Shown here: one piece after another, positions 1 to 8,619 of the stretch
Numbering within the stretch: the first letter of the stretch is position 1
Layout of the letters: the number at the start of each line of letters is the position of its first letter
Position numbers and translations under genes: made by a program
The notes under the pieces: generated by a model
Database searches by the model: none
Told to the model about the DNA's origin: nothing
What the model saw: the letters and a program-made list of their open reading frames with translations, nothing else
NCBI RefSeq assembly: GCF_000971275.1
Contig: NZ_LAPV01000134.1
Span: forward strand, 78,720-142,719
Length of the DNA: 64,000 bases
Reading direction: 5' to 3'
From: Devosia psychrophila
GTDB lineage: Bacteria > Pseudomonadota > Alphaproteobacteria > Rhizobiales > Devosiaceae

Positions 1-923
1 AAGTTCATCTTGAACCACAGGCCCCGCTCGCCCAGCATATCGCCGTGATCGGAGGCAAAGACAATGATGGTGTTGTCATCCTGTCGGGTGCCGCGCAGAG
101 CTTCCAGCACCTCGCCGATCTTGTCATCGACATAAGAGATGCTGGCAAAATAGGCCCGGCGCGAGCGACAGACGTCATCCTCAGTGATATCGAGCGCCCG
201 GAAGTCACAGGCATCCAGCAGGCGCTGCGAATGTCCATCCTGATCCTCGTAGGCAATGGCCTGCGTGGCTGGCGAAAGGTGTTCGCAATCCTCGTAGAGG
301 TCCCAGTACTTCTTGCGCGCCACATAGGGATCATGCGGGTGGGTAAAACTCACCGTCATCATCCACGGTCGCGGCTCCAGGCGCCGCCCGAGGTCATAGA
401 CCTTGCGCACGGCGTTGAAGGCGACTTCGTCGTCATATTCGAGCTGGTTGGTCGTCTCGGCCACGCCAGCGCCCTTGACCGAGCCGAGGTTGTGATACCA
501 CCAGTCGATCCGCTCGCCCGGCTTGCCATAGTCCGGGGTCCAGCCGAAGTCGGCTGGGTAAATATCGGTGGTCAGTCGTTCTTCAAAGCCGTGCAACTGG
601 TCCGGCCCGACGAAATGCATCTTGCCTGACAGCGTTGTCGCATATCCAGCAGCGCGCAGATGATGGGCATAGGTCGGGATATCCGAGGCAAATTCTGCAG
701 CATTGTCATAGACTCGCGTGCGGCGCGGCAATTGTCCCGACATGAAGCTGGCGCGACCGGGAGCACACAGCGGCGAGCCGGTATAGGCATTGGCAAAGCG
801 CGTCGAGCGCGTGGCGAGAGCCTTGAGATTGGGCACATGCAGCCACTCGGCGGGACCATCCGGAAAAAAGGTGCCGTTGAGCTGGTCGACCATGAAGATC
901 AGGATATTGGGGCGATCAGACAC
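1..923 (-). CDS. betC: Choline-sulfatase (partial, C-terminus beyond the window edge)
   Basis: Hydrolyses choline-O-sulfate to choline and sulfate in the cytoplasm. The window holds about 307 codons of the usual ~505-510; the 3' end runs off the left edge. The sulfatase signature C-x-P-x-R is present as C53-A-P-G-R57 in the context SPLCAPGRASFMSG, where C53 would be converted to formylglycine. Asp13 (MVDQ) and the later SDHGDM segment fit the metal-binding residues of the alkaline phosphatase superfamily. The GTG start at 923 overlaps the betI stop by 8 bases, so the two are translationally coupled. The order betI-betC, with betB/betA expected further left, is the rhizobial betICBA arrangement; the continuation is inferred. 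The downstream genes here (choline uptake, betaine demethylation) support choline-O-sulfate rather than another sulfate ester as substrate. Confidence 0.92.
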   Translation of the reverse strand, partial: MSDRPNILIFMVDQLNGTFFPDGPAEWLHVPNLKALATRSTRFANAYTGSPLCAPGRASFMSGQLPRRTRVYDNAAEFASDIPTYAHHLRAAGYATTLSGKMHFVGPDQLHGFEERLTTDIYPADFGWTPDYGKPGERIDWWYHNLGSVKGAGVAETTNQLEYDDEVAFNAVRKVYDLGRRLEPRPWMMTVSFTHPHDPYVARKKYWDLYEDCEHLSPATQAIAYEDQDGHSQRLLDACDFRALDITEDDVCRSRRAYFASISYVDDKIGEVLEALRGTRQDDNTIIVFASDHGDMLGERGLWFKMN

Positions 924-1509
924 GCGCGGCGCTCCGGGTCAGGCAAAGATCGAGATAGTCTAGCACCATGGCCCGCACCTCTTCCTGCGCCGGTGCAAAA
1001 TCCTGCAGCGCATGGCGGATGTAGAAGCCATCGATGATGGCGGCCAGCCCCTGGGCGATGGACTGGGCCGATTCGCCGTCGACGAGTTGGCGCAGGTTGA
1101 ACACCAAGTTGGAATGCAGCCGCCTTGCATAAACCTGTAGCAGGCGGCTGGCCTCCTGCGATTGTAGCGCTCGCACATAGAAGGTCAGCCAGGCGGCGAC
1201 GACTTCGCGGTCGAACTGATCGGGCGCAAAACTGGCGTCGATGATGGCGTGAATACGCAGAACCGGCGTATACACCAACCCCATGCGGCGGCGGACGCTC
1301 TCGCCATAGAGCCTGAGAATGTGGCGCATGGCGGCGAGAAACATCTGGTCCTTGCTGCCAAAATAGTGATGCGCAAGGGCTGGCGACATTCCGGCTCGAC
1401 GGGCAATCTGGCTGACCGTGACGTCGAGGCTACCGGCCTCGCCGATCTCGACAATGGTCGCTTCGATCATCGCCTTTCGTCTTACTGCCCCTGCACCGAT
1501 TTTCGGCAT
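916..1509 (-). CDS. betI: BetI, TetR-family choline-responsive repressor
   Basis: TetR-type repressor of choline-to-betaine genes that is released by choline. It has 197 residues, against 195 for E. coli BetI. The N-terminus MPKIGAGAVRRKAMIEAT matches the family's MPK...RR.-.LIEAT start, so the ATG at 1509 is preferred over a longer in-frame TTG reading at 1578. The helix-turn-helix (residues about 30-55) contains TVSQIARRAGMSPALAHHYFGSKD. It is divergent from choX. A BetI-like palindrome overlaps the intergenic promoters, so it probably represses both its own betIC operon and the transporter. Its stop overlaps the betC start. Confidence 0.93.
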   Translation of the reverse strand: MPKIGAGAVRRKAMIEATIVEIGEAGSLDVTVSQIARRAGMSPALAHHYFGSKDQMFLAAMRHILRLYGESVRRRMGLVYTPVLRIHAIIDASFAPDQFDREVVAAWLTFYVRALQSQEASRLLQVYARRLHSNLVFNLRQLVDGESAQSIAQGLAAIIDGFYIRHALQDFAPAQEEVRAMVLDYLDLCLTRSAARV

Positions 1510-1534
1510 TCTTCGCGCCTGCACATATTTTGAG

Positions 1535-1578
1535 TTTACATTTGCGATTGTCTCGCTTTTGATTGAGCCGTCAATCAA
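1535..1578. promoter_or_regulatory. Divergent betI/choX promoter with BetI-like operator
   Basis: A perfect 8-bp inverted repeat, TTGATTGA and TCAATCAA separated by GCCG, lies at 1559-1578. Its core ATTGA-N4-TCAAT has the same arms and spacing as the known BetI operator core ATTGA-ACGT-TCAAT. Toward choX, TTTACA (1535-1540), 17 bp, then TTTGAT (1558-1563) is a reasonable -35/-10 pair whose -10 overlaps the palindrome. Toward betI, TTGACG (1574-1569) and GACAAT (1552-1547) bracket the other half. Repressor binding would block both promoters. The motif is seen directly; assignment to BetI is inferred from position. Confidence 0.7.
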
Positions 1579-1622
1579 GAAAATGACTCAGCATTAAACT
1601 CGGCAATCAGGAGACGACGGAT

Positions 1623-2549
1623 ATGAGAAAGACTACCCTTACTCTAGCCAGCGCTTTGGCGCTGTCGCTGCTGGCGGGAACCGCTTTCGCAGCCGAATGC
1701 GATACAGTAATTTTCTCCGATGTTGGCTGGACCGACATCACCACGACTACCGCCACTACCAAGCACATTCTGGAAGCGCTCGGCTACAAGGTGAATGTGA
1801 AGGTACTTTCGGTGCCGGTAACCTACGCTTCCCTGGACAGCGACGACGTCGACGTATTCCTCGGCACGTGGCTGCCTGCCCAGCAGGGCGCAATCGGCCC
1901 ATACTTGGAAAGCGGCGAAGTCGAAAAGCTCGCGATCAACCTGCAGGGCACCAAGTACACCCTCGCCGTTCCGGCCTATACCTATGACAAGGGCCTGACC
2001 GAATACTCCAAGATCCACGAATTTGCCGCACAGCTCGACAACACCATCTACGGCATCGAGCCCGGCAATGAAGGCAATGGCTACCTGATCAGCCTGGTCG
2101 ATGCCAACAAGTGGGATCTAGGCGGCTTCAAGGTGGTTGAGAGCTCCGAGCAGGGCATGTTGTCCGAAGTCGATCGCGCCGTTCGCGACAACAAGGACGT
2201 CGTCTTCCTTGGCTGGGAACCCCACCCCATGAACGCCAAGTTCCCGCTCAAGTATCTGCCGGGCGGCGAAGACTTTTTCGGCGGTGAAGGCACCGTCGAG
2301 ACCGTGACCCGCAAGGGCTATGCCGCAGAATGCCCCAATGTCGGCAAGCTGCTCACCAACCTCAAGTTCTCGCTCCCGATGGAAAACGAGATCATGGGTG
2401 CGATCCTCAACGATGGCACCGATCCGGCCGATGCCACCCTGACCTGGCTCAAGGCCAACCCCGACACAGCGCTCAGCTGGGTCGACGGTGTGACCACTCT
2501 CGACGGCGGCGACGGCGCCGCGGCGGTCAAGGTTCTGCTGGATAGCTAG
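1623..2549 (+). CDS. choX: Choline ABC transporter periplasmic binding protein ChoX
   Basis: Periplasmic binding protein of the high-affinity choline importer. A Sec signal peptide covers residues 1-23 (cleavage near AFA|AE), giving a 308-residue precursor. Trp36, Trp83, Tyr112 and Trp198 form the aromatic box for the quaternary ammonium group. They sit at a constant offset of 7 from the Trp43/Trp90/Tyr119/Trp205 box known in Sinorhizobium meliloti ChoX, and Asp38 follows Trp36 in the motif GWTD. This conservation favours choline over glycine betaine or proline betaine. It is first in choXWV and separated from choW by an 11-bp hairpin, which should raise binding-protein yield relative to the membrane parts. 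An AGGAG ribosome-binding site precedes the ATG. Confidence 0.93.
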   Translation: MRKTTLTLASALALSLLAGTAFAAECDTVIFSDVGWTDITTTTATTKHILEALGYKVNVKVLSVPVTYASLDSDDVDVFLGTWLPAQQGAIGPYLESGEVEKLAINLQGTKYTLAVPAYTYDKGLTEYSKIHEFAAQLDNTIYGIEPGNEGNGYLISLVDANKWDLGGFKVVESSEQGMLSEVDRAVRDNKDVVFLGWEPHPMNAKFPLKYLPGGEDFFGGEGTVETVTRKGYAAECPNVGKLLTNLKFSLPMENEIMGAILNDGTDPADATLTWLKANPDTALSWVDGVTTLDGGDGAAAVKVLLDS

Positions 2550-2558
2550 AACAGACAC

Positions 2559-2586
2559 ACAGCCCGGTCACCATGGACCGGGCTGT
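2559..2586 (+). terminator. Intercistronic hairpin after choX (attenuator-like)
   Basis: A perfect 11-bp stem with a 6-base loop (ACCATG) begins 10 bases after the choX stop. The sequence after it is GTTCTGCTTT-like rather than a clean T-run. It is best read as a partial terminator or 3'-end stabiliser that lets choX mRNA accumulate above choWV. Confidence 0.65.
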
Positions 2587-2610
2587 TCTGCTTTCAGGGG
2601 GATATGAACG

Positions 2611-3444
2611 GTGGATTGGCTGACCGACTACAAGATTCCGGTGGGGCGCTGGGCGAGCGACTTCTTCATCCTGCTGCGCGACAATTTTCGCGGCGTGTTC
2701 GATGGTATGTCGGATGCAGCGGAGGCCCTGATCGATGCGCTGCTGTGGATATTGCAGACGCCGCATCCATTGATCATCGTTGCAGTTTTTGTCGGCGTCA
2801 CCTGGTGGCTGCAGCGTAGTTGGGCCACCTGCCTGCTGACGCTGCTGGGACTGCTGTTTATCCTCAACCAGGGCTATTGGGAGCAGACCACTGAGAGCCT
2901 GACGCTGGTCATATCCGCCTGCGTCGTCTGCATGGCCGTCGGTATCCCGATCGGTATCGCAACGGCGCACCGTCCACGGCTCTATCGGTTTTTGCAGCCC
3001 ATTCTCGACCTAATGCAGACGTTGCCGACCTTTGTTTATCTCATTCCCGCCATCGTGTTTTTCGGCATCGGCATGGTGCCGGGCCTGATCGCGACGGTGA
3101 TCTTCGTGCTGCCGGCACCCATCCGCATGACGCATCTGGGTATTTCATCGACACCGCCTGCGCTGCTCGAAGCGGTGGAAGCTTTTGGCGGCACGCCGCA
3201 CCAAAAGCTGTGGAAGGTCGAAATGCCCTACGCCTTGCCGCAGGTGATGGCTGGGCTGAACCAGACCATCATGCTGTCTCTGTCGATGGTGGTCGTTGCG
3301 GCGCTGGTTGGCGCCGACGGCCTCGGCGTTCCGGTGGTACGGGCGCTCAATTCGGTCAATACCGCCCTTGGCTTTGAGAGCGGCTTCGTCATCGTGGTGG
3401 TTGCCATCGTGCTCGACCGCATGCTGCGCATCCGGAGGGATTAG
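2611..3444 (+). CDS. choW: Choline ABC transporter permease ChoW
   Basis: Inner-membrane permease of the OTCN/ProW class, 277 residues. A soluble N-terminal stretch is followed by about six hydrophobic segments. The cytoplasmic coupling loop near residue 190 (EAVEAFGGTPHQKLWKVEMP) is the EAA motif that contacts the ATPase. The GTG start at 2611 is used because an AGGGGG ribosome-binding site lies about 9 bases upstream; the ATG at 2604 is out of frame. It lies between choX and choV and ends 4 bases before the choV start. Confidence 0.9.
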   Translation: MDWLTDYKIPVGRWASDFFILLRDNFRGVFDGMSDAAEALIDALLWILQTPHPLIIVAVFVGVTWWLQRSWATCLLTLLGLLFILNQGYWEQTTESLTLVISACVVCMAVGIPIGIATAHRPRLYRFLQPILDLMQTLPTFVYLIPAIVFFGIGMVPGLIATVIFVLPAPIRMTHLGISSTPPALLEAVEAFGGTPHQKLWKVEMPYALPQVMAGLNQTIMLSLSMVVVAALVGADGLGVPVVRALNSVNTALGFESGFVIVVVAIVLDRMLRIRRD

Positions 3445-3448
3445 GTAG

Positions 3449-4498
3449 ATGGAAGACGCTGTCATCTTCGATAAGGTCAATATCGTCTTCGGCACCAATC
3501 CGGACCTGGCTTTGCCACTGATGGACGCCGGCAAGACGCGCCAGGAAATCCAGCGGGAAACCAAGCAGATCCTGGGTGTCCACGACTGTTCGCTAACCGT
3601 CAAGAAAGGCGAAATCCTGGTCTTGATGGGTCTCTCGGGCTCCGGGAAATCAACGCTGCTCCGCGCCGTCAACGGCCTCAATCCGGTGGTGCGTGGGTCG
3701 GTGCAGGTGATCGACCAGGGACGCTCGGTCAATCCGGCCGCCTGCAGCCGCGACGAGTTGCTGCAACTGCGGCGCAAGTCGGTGGCCATGGTGTTCCAGC
3801 AGTTCGGCCTGTTGCCCTGGCGCACGGTGCTCGACAATGTCGGGCTCGGCCTCGAACTCGACGGGCTGTCGAAGCTGCAGCGCAATGCCAAGGTCCGCTC
3901 GCAACTGGAACTGGTTGGGCTATCGGACTGGGCTGATCGCAATGTCGGCCAGCTTTCCGGCGGCATGCAGCAGCGGGTCGGCCTGGCGCGGGCCTTTGCC
4001 ACCGAAGCGCCCATCCTCTTGATGGACGAACCATTCTCCGCGCTCGATCCGCTGATCCGCTCGCGACTGCAGGATGAATTGCTCGAACTGCAGGAAAAGC
4101 TCAAGCGCACCATCATCTTCGTCAGCCACGATCTCGACGAGGCGTTCAAACTGGGCGACCGTATCGCGCTGATGGAAGGCGGGCGCATCGTGCAATGCGG
4201 TACGCCGCAGGAGATCATCGCCAATCCGGTCGACGACTATGTCGAGGACTTTGTGGCTCACATGAACCCGCTGAACGTGCTGCGCGCCATGGACATCATG
4301 TCGCCGGACATCGGCAGTGGCGTCAACGCGGTGCCTTCTCACAGCCCGCTTGCCGCAGTCATCGAGCAATTGTCAGCCGGCGCGCCATCGGTGTGTGTAA
4401 GGGGCCCGGACGGGCAATTGGTTGGCAGTATCTATAGCAAGAACATCGTCACCGCCCTGCGCAGCAAGCCCGCGCGGGTGGGCGGCGTGGTGCACTAA
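3449..4498 (+). CDS. choV: Choline ABC transporter ATP-binding protein ChoV
   Basis: ATPase of the choline importer, 349 residues. Walker A GLSGSGKST is at 61-69, the ABC signature LSGGMQQR near 169-176, and Walker B with D193-E194. The long insert before the Walker A strand (about 45 residues) is typical of the ProV/OpuAA/ChoV class. The C-terminal ~80 residues are shorter than the tandem CBS domains of ProV, so osmotic gating through CBS is probably absent or reduced. It is the last gene of choXWV, followed by a GC-rich hairpin shared with the convergent ETF-QO gene. Confidence 0.92.
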   Translation: MEDAVIFDKVNIVFGTNPDLALPLMDAGKTRQEIQRETKQILGVHDCSLTVKKGEILVLMGLSGSGKSTLLRAVNGLNPVVRGSVQVIDQGRSVNPAACSRDELLQLRRKSVAMVFQQFGLLPWRTVLDNVGLGLELDGLSKLQRNAKVRSQLELVGLSDWADRNVGQLSGGMQQRVGLARAFATEAPILLMDEPFSALDPLIRSRLQDELLELQEKLKRTIIFVSHDLDEAFKLGDRIALMEGGRIVQCGTPQEIIANPVDDYVEDFVAHMNPLNVLRAMDIMSPDIGSGVNAVPSHSPLAAVIEQLSAGAPSVCVRGPDGQLVGSIYSKNIVTALRSKPARVGGVVH

Positions 4499-4506
4499 GG
4501 TAGGCG

Positions 4507-4528
4507 GGCGCCGGGCAAATCCGGCGCC
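4507..4528. terminator. Convergent GC-rich hairpin between choV and ETF-QO
   Basis: A perfect 8-bp stem, GGCGCCGG and CCGGCGCC, with loop GCAAAT fills the short gap between the choV stop (4498) and the ETF-QO stop (4531) on the other strand. There is no strong T-run on either side, so it may act as a bidirectional pause or mRNA 3'-end structure. Confidence 0.55.
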
Positions 4529-4530
4529 GG

Positions 4531-6195
4531 TTACATGTTCGCGTAGACCGGGCCTTCGCCGCCCTGGGGGGGCACCCAGTTGATGTTCTGGTTGGGATCC
4601 TTGATGTCGCAGGTTTTGCAGTGCACGCAGTTCTGCGCGTTGATGACGTAGGTCTGGACGTTTTCGCGTTCAACCCATTCATAGACGCCTGCCGGGCAAT
4701 AGCGGGTGGATGGGCCCTCAAAGATCGCCAGCTCCGATGAGCGCTGCAGTTCAGGGTCGATCAGTTGCAAATGGCTGGGCTGGTTTTCGGCGTGGTTGGT
4801 GTTGGAGAGAAACACTGATGAGAGCCTGTCGAAGGTGAGTACGCCATCGGGCTTGGGATACTCGATCTTGCTGAAGCCGGCTGCCGGTTCGAGCGATTGG
4901 GCATCGGACTTTCCATGCTTGAGCGTGCCGAGGGGCGAGAAACCCAGCAACTGGTTGAACCACATGTCCACGCCGCCAATGCCGACGCCGAGTATCGTGC
5001 CGAATTTGGACCATAGCGGTTTGACGTTGCGGACCTGCTTGAGGTCCTTGCCGATAGGGCCTTCGCGCCAGCTGTCTTCGATGCTGGTGACGTCATCGTT
5101 GGCGCGGCCAGCGGTAATGGCGGCGGCGAGGTGCTCGGCAGCCAGCATGCCGGACAAAACGGCGTTGTGGCTACCCTTGATGCGCGGAAGGTTGACCAAG
5201 CCCGCCGAGCAGCCGATGAGGGCGCCGCCGGGGAAGGAAAGCTTGGGCACTGACTGATAACCGCCCTCGGTAATGGCGCGGGCGCCATAGGACAGGCGCG
5301 TGGCGCCCTCGAAGGTTTTGGCAATAGCCGGGTGCGTTTTGAAGCGCTGGAATTCCTCGAACGGGTGGAGATACGGGTTTTTGTAGTTTAGATGAACCAC
5401 GAAACCCACGGCTACGGTATTGTCGTCGAGGTGATAGAGGAACGAGCCGCCGCCGGTCTTCATGTCGAGCGGCCAGCCGAACGAGTGCTGCACCAAGCCT
5501 TGCTTGTGGTGCTCGGGCTTGACCTGCCACAGCTCCTTGAGCCCGAGGCCGAACTTGGCCGGTTCGCGATCCTTGTCTAGGTCAAAGCGGGCGATGAGTT
5601 GCTTGGCGAGCGAGCCGCGAACGCCTTCGCCGATCAGCACATATTTTCCGAGCAAGGCCATGCCGCGGGTGTAGTTGGGGCCGGGCTCGCCGTTGCGCTC
5701 CACGCCCATGTCGCCGGTCGCAACGCCGATGACGGCGCCTGCCTCGTTGTAGAGGACTTCGGCGGCGGCAAAGCCGGGATAGATTTCAACGCCGAGCGCC
5801 TCGGCCTTGGTTGCAAGCCAGCGGCAGACATTGCCGAGCGAGACGATGAAGTTGCCATGATTGCTCATCAGCGGCGGCACCAGGAAATTGGGTATGCGCA
5901 GCGCGGCCTTCTTCCCGAGCACCAGGAACCGGTCTTCGGTAACCGGCACCTTGAACGGATGGTCGGCCTCATCACGCCAGCCGGGAAGCAGCGTGTCGAT
6001 GCCGCTCGGGTCGACGACGGCGCCCGACAGGATATGCGCGCCCACTTCGGCGGCTTTTTCCAGCACGACGACCGAGAGATCGGGATTGACCTGCTTGAGC
6101 CTGATCGCCGCCGAGAGGCCGGCAGGGCCGGCACCAACGATCACGACGTCGAACTCCATGCTTTCGCGTTCGGGGAGTTCTGCTTGCTCAACCAT
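4531..6195 (-). CDS. Electron transfer flavoprotein-ubiquinone oxidoreductase (ETF-QO)
   Basis: Inner-membrane-associated FAD/[4Fe-4S] enzyme that passes electrons from reduced ETF to ubiquinone. An N-terminal FAD-binding GAGPAGLSAA motif lies within the first 35 residues. The C-terminus holds the cluster cysteines in CVHCKTCDIKDP plus an upstream CPAGVYEW. Length 554 is normal. The ATG at 6195 is chosen over an in-frame TTG five codons earlier. It is the last gene of gbcA-gbcB-MFS-ETFQO, 24 bases after the MFS stop. Its presence in the betaine demethylase operon, with etfBA and a DMGDH-like gene 12 kb away, implies that dimethylglycine oxidation here feeds the quinone pool. Confidence 0.93.
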   Translation of the reverse strand: MVEQAELPERESMEFDVVIVGAGPAGLSAAIRLKQVNPDLSVVVLEKAAEVGAHILSGAVVDPSGIDTLLPGWRDEADHPFKVPVTEDRFLVLGKKAALRIPNFLVPPLMSNHGNFIVSLGNVCRWLATKAEALGVEIYPGFAAAEVLYNEAGAVIGVATGDMGVERNGEPGPNYTRGMALLGKYVLIGEGVRGSLAKQLIARFDLDKDREPAKFGLGLKELWQVKPEHHKQGLVQHSFGWPLDMKTGGGSFLYHLDDNTVAVGFVVHLNYKNPYLHPFEEFQRFKTHPAIAKTFEGATRLSYGARAITEGGYQSVPKLSFPGGALIGCSAGLVNLPRIKGSHNAVLSGMLAAEHLAAAITAGRANDDVTSIEDSWREGPIGKDLKQVRNVKPLWSKFGTILGVGIGGVDMWFNQLLGFSPLGTLKHGKSDAQSLEPAAGFSKIEYPKPDGVLTFDRLSSVFLSNTNHAENQPSHLQLIDPELQRSSELAIFEGPSTRYCPAGVYEWVERENVQTYVINAQNCVHCKTCDIKDPNQNINWVPPQGGEGPVYANM

Positions 6196-6218
6196 CTTCG
6201 TTTCTCTCAACGGTACTA

Positions 6219-7472
6219 TTACGGAACGGCATCGGCTTGCGGCGAGCCGATGCCGGCAGGCGCCATCGGCGTAGTGGACACCAGATCGAATGACTGTTTT
6301 TCGCCGACCACTTGCAGCTTGTTAAGCCGCATGCGGGCGAAAACAAAGCCAACGATGCCCAATTGCACGATTGCCATGAAGCCCGCCAGGGCTGCCGGGC
6401 CGAACCATTGCATGCCGAACGATGCCAGGATCGGACCAAGGGTGGAGCCGGCGCCATACAGCAGCAGCAGGCCGGCGGACACCTGTACATAGTCGCTGCG
6501 GTCGGCGACGTCGAAAACATGCGCCGAGGCCACGGCATAGCTGGGCAGCACGGTTGCGCCAAACAGCAGTGCGAAGATGAGCCATGGACCGCCCAATTGG
6601 GGTAGCAGGGCGACGGTGACGCCAGCCAGAGCAGCCGCAAGAGTGATCGCCATCAGCACATGGCGACGATCGAGATGGTCGGACAGCTTGCCAAGGGGCC
6701 ACTGGGCGATGGCGCCGCCCAGGACCACGACGCTCATGAACTGGGCGGCTGAAGTCAGGTCACCCGTTTTGGCAAAGGCAAACACCGGGCCCAGCGACCA
6801 CAGGGCGCCGTTGGAAAGACCAATCAGGAAGATCGAGGCCGTGCCCGCTGGCGACAGGCTGAACAGGCGGAATGGCCGAACTCTCACCAGGATTGGGGGC
6901 TGCGGTGCCGGCGAGCGTGAAAGCGCCAGCGGCACGACGGCTAATGAAATAAGGATCGATGCGACGGAGAACAGCAGGAAGGAGGACGCATCGTAGAGCG
7001 TCACCATCATCTGGCCAGCGGCAGTGGCGATGTAGTTTATGGCAACATAGATGGAGATCATTGTACCGCGCGTCGAACTGGTCGCTCGATCGTTGATCCA
7101 GCTCTCGATGATCAGATAGAGGCCGGCAAGGCAGATGCCGGTCAACAGACGGAGCAGGGCCCAGAATTGAGGGTGCACCAGCATGGGGTAGCAGATCGCC
7201 ACGGCGGCGGTGATCGACACCAGTGCAGCAAAGGTGCGGGTATGGCCAACGCGGCTCAGCAGGACAGGTGTCAGCAGGCAGCCGATTACAAAGCCGAGAT
7301 AATAGCTCGATCCGAGCAGGCCCAAGTCCACAGCGGAAAAGCCCTCGATGCCGCCGCGGATGGGCAACAGCATGAGTTGCAACCCATAGCCGGTGACCAG
7401 CAGTGCCTCGCTGATCAGCAGCGCCGACAGCAGCAGGTAGGGTGACTTGGAGCCAGGCTGAGCGGTAACCAA
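6219..7472 (-). CDS. MFS transporter, YcaD-like, in the gbc operon
   Basis: Twelve-segment major facilitator of 417 residues. The A-like motif between helices 2 and 3 is degenerate (LSRVGHTRTFA), and a second copy (LGKLSDHLDRRHVLM) follows the central loop. The general architecture resembles the YcaD/quinolone-type MFS group, whose substrates are mostly unknown. The start is read as TTG at 7472, with GGA eight bases upstream; a later ATG is possible. It sits 13 bases after gbcB and 24 bases before ETF-QO, so it is almost certainly co-transcribed with them. A role in moving betaine, dimethylglycine or a one-carbon product such as formaldehyde-derived compounds is only a guess from position. 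Confidence 0.8.
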   Translation of the reverse strand: MVTAQPGSKSPYLLLSALLISEALLVTGYGLQLMLLPIRGGIEGFSAVDLGLLGSSYYLGFVIGCLLTPVLLSRVGHTRTFAALVSITAAVAICYPMLVHPQFWALLRLLTGICLAGLYLIIESWINDRATSSTRGTMISIYVAINYIATAAGQMMVTLYDASSFLLFSVASILISLAVVPLALSRSPAPQPPILVRVRPFRLFSLSPAGTASIFLIGLSNGALWSLGPVFAFAKTGDLTSAAQFMSVVVLGGAIAQWPLGKLSDHLDRRHVLMAITLAAALAGVTVALLPQLGGPWLIFALLFGATVLPSYAVASAHVFDVADRSDYVQVSAGLLLLYGAGSTLGPILASFGMQWFGPAALAGFMAIVQLGIVGFVFARMRLNKLQVVGEKQSFDLVSTTPMAPAGIGSPQADAVP

Positions 7473-7485
7473 CGAATATTCCAGT

Positions 7486-8619
7486 CTAGCGTTCGATCAC
7501 CAGGTCGCTGGTGGGCTTGGAGCAGCATAGCAGCATCATGCCCGCGTCGATTTCGCGCTGACGGATGCCACCTTTATGATTCATCTCGATGGTGCCCGAT
7601 ACCTTCTTTGATTTGCAAGTGCCACATAGGCCCTGCGTACAGGAAGACGGCAGGCGCATGCCGGCACGCTTGGCGGCCTCCAGCACCGTCATGTTTTCCG
7701 GCACTTCGATGGAGCGGCGGGTCTTGGTAAACTCGACTGTGTAGGTTTTGACCTGCGGCGCGGCATCCAGCAAAACCTCGCCGATGGCGACCTCGACCTG
7801 CTCGGTGGCGGAGAGTTCTTCAAAATTGAAGCTCTCGTCATGATGGTGGCTCATGTCGAAGCCGGCTTCGACGAGCAGGGCCTTGACCGCAGCCATGTAA
7901 GGAGAAGGGCCGCAGACGAAAATCTCGCGGCTCATGTAATCGGGCACGATCATGTCCAGCAGGGCCCGACTGAGGCGGCCGCGCAGTCCGCTGGACGGCG
8001 ATAGCGGTGTTACGCCCTCGACAATCGGCACGAAGCGGAATGTCTCGGTGAGCCGCGCCATCAGCTCGAGCTCTTCTCGGAAAATGATGTCCGATGAAGT
8101 GCGGGCCGAGTGAACGAACACCAGGTCTTCCTGCTCGCCCAGATCGTGGAAAGTACGAGCCATCGACATCAGGGGCGTGATGCCACTGCCGCCGGACAGG
8201 AACAGGTATTTGGGGGCAGGGTGGGCATAGCAGGTGAACTCGCCCATCGGACCGAGCGCCTTGACCGCCATGCCCGGCTTGAGATTGTCGTGCAACCAGT
8301 TTGACACCCGCCCCCCCGGTACGCGCTTGACGGTGAAGGAGATGGTATGGGGGCGGGTCGGCGCCGACGAGATGGTGTAGCAGCGATGCAAAGTCTCGCC
8401 GCCGATCTCGAAGGCATAGGTCATGAATTGGCCGGGCTGATAGCGGAACCGCCCCGGCACAGTGGGCCTCAGGACGAAGGTCTTGACGTCGTGGGTTTCC
8501 TGCCGGACCGACTGACAGATCAGCGTATCGTCGTTTTCACTGTCCCAAAGGTCATCCGGCAGCTTGAGCGCTGGCGCCTGGGCGTCGATCGGGCCGAACC
8601 CACCGTCAAGAATCTTCAT
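7486..8619 (-). CDS. gbcB: Glycine betaine demethylase reductase subunit GbcB
   Basis: Electron-supplying partner of the Rieske oxygenase that removes one methyl from glycine betaine. It has 377 residues: an FAD-binding ferredoxin-reductase fold (about 30-140, with RCYTISS near 79-85), an NAD(P)-binding domain (about 137-255, GGSGITPL and CGPSPY), and a C-terminal plant-type [2Fe-2S] ferredoxin with C327, C332, C335 and C365 or C366. The order reductase-then-ferredoxin is that of GbcB. Its ATG overlaps the gbcA stop as ATGA, so the two are translationally coupled. The related stachydrine and carnitine reductases are alternatives; the neighbouring sox and etf genes favour betaine. Confidence 0.9.
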   Translation of the reverse strand: MKILDGGFGPIDAQAPALKLPDDLWDSENDDTLICQSVRQETHDVKTFVLRPTVPGRFRYQPGQFMTYAFEIGGETLHRCYTISSAPTRPHTISFTVKRVPGGRVSNWLHDNLKPGMAVKALGPMGEFTCYAHPAPKYLFLSGGSGITPLMSMARTFHDLGEQEDLVFVHSARTSSDIIFREELELMARLTETFRFVPIVEGVTPLSPSSGLRGRLSRALLDMIVPDYMSREIFVCGPSPYMAAVKALLVEAGFDMSHHHDESFNFEELSATEQVEVAIGEVLLDAAPQVKTYTVEFTKTRRSIEVPENMTVLEAAKRAGMRLPSSCTQGLCGTCKSKKVSGTIEMNHKGGIRQREIDAGMMLLCCSKPTSDLVIER

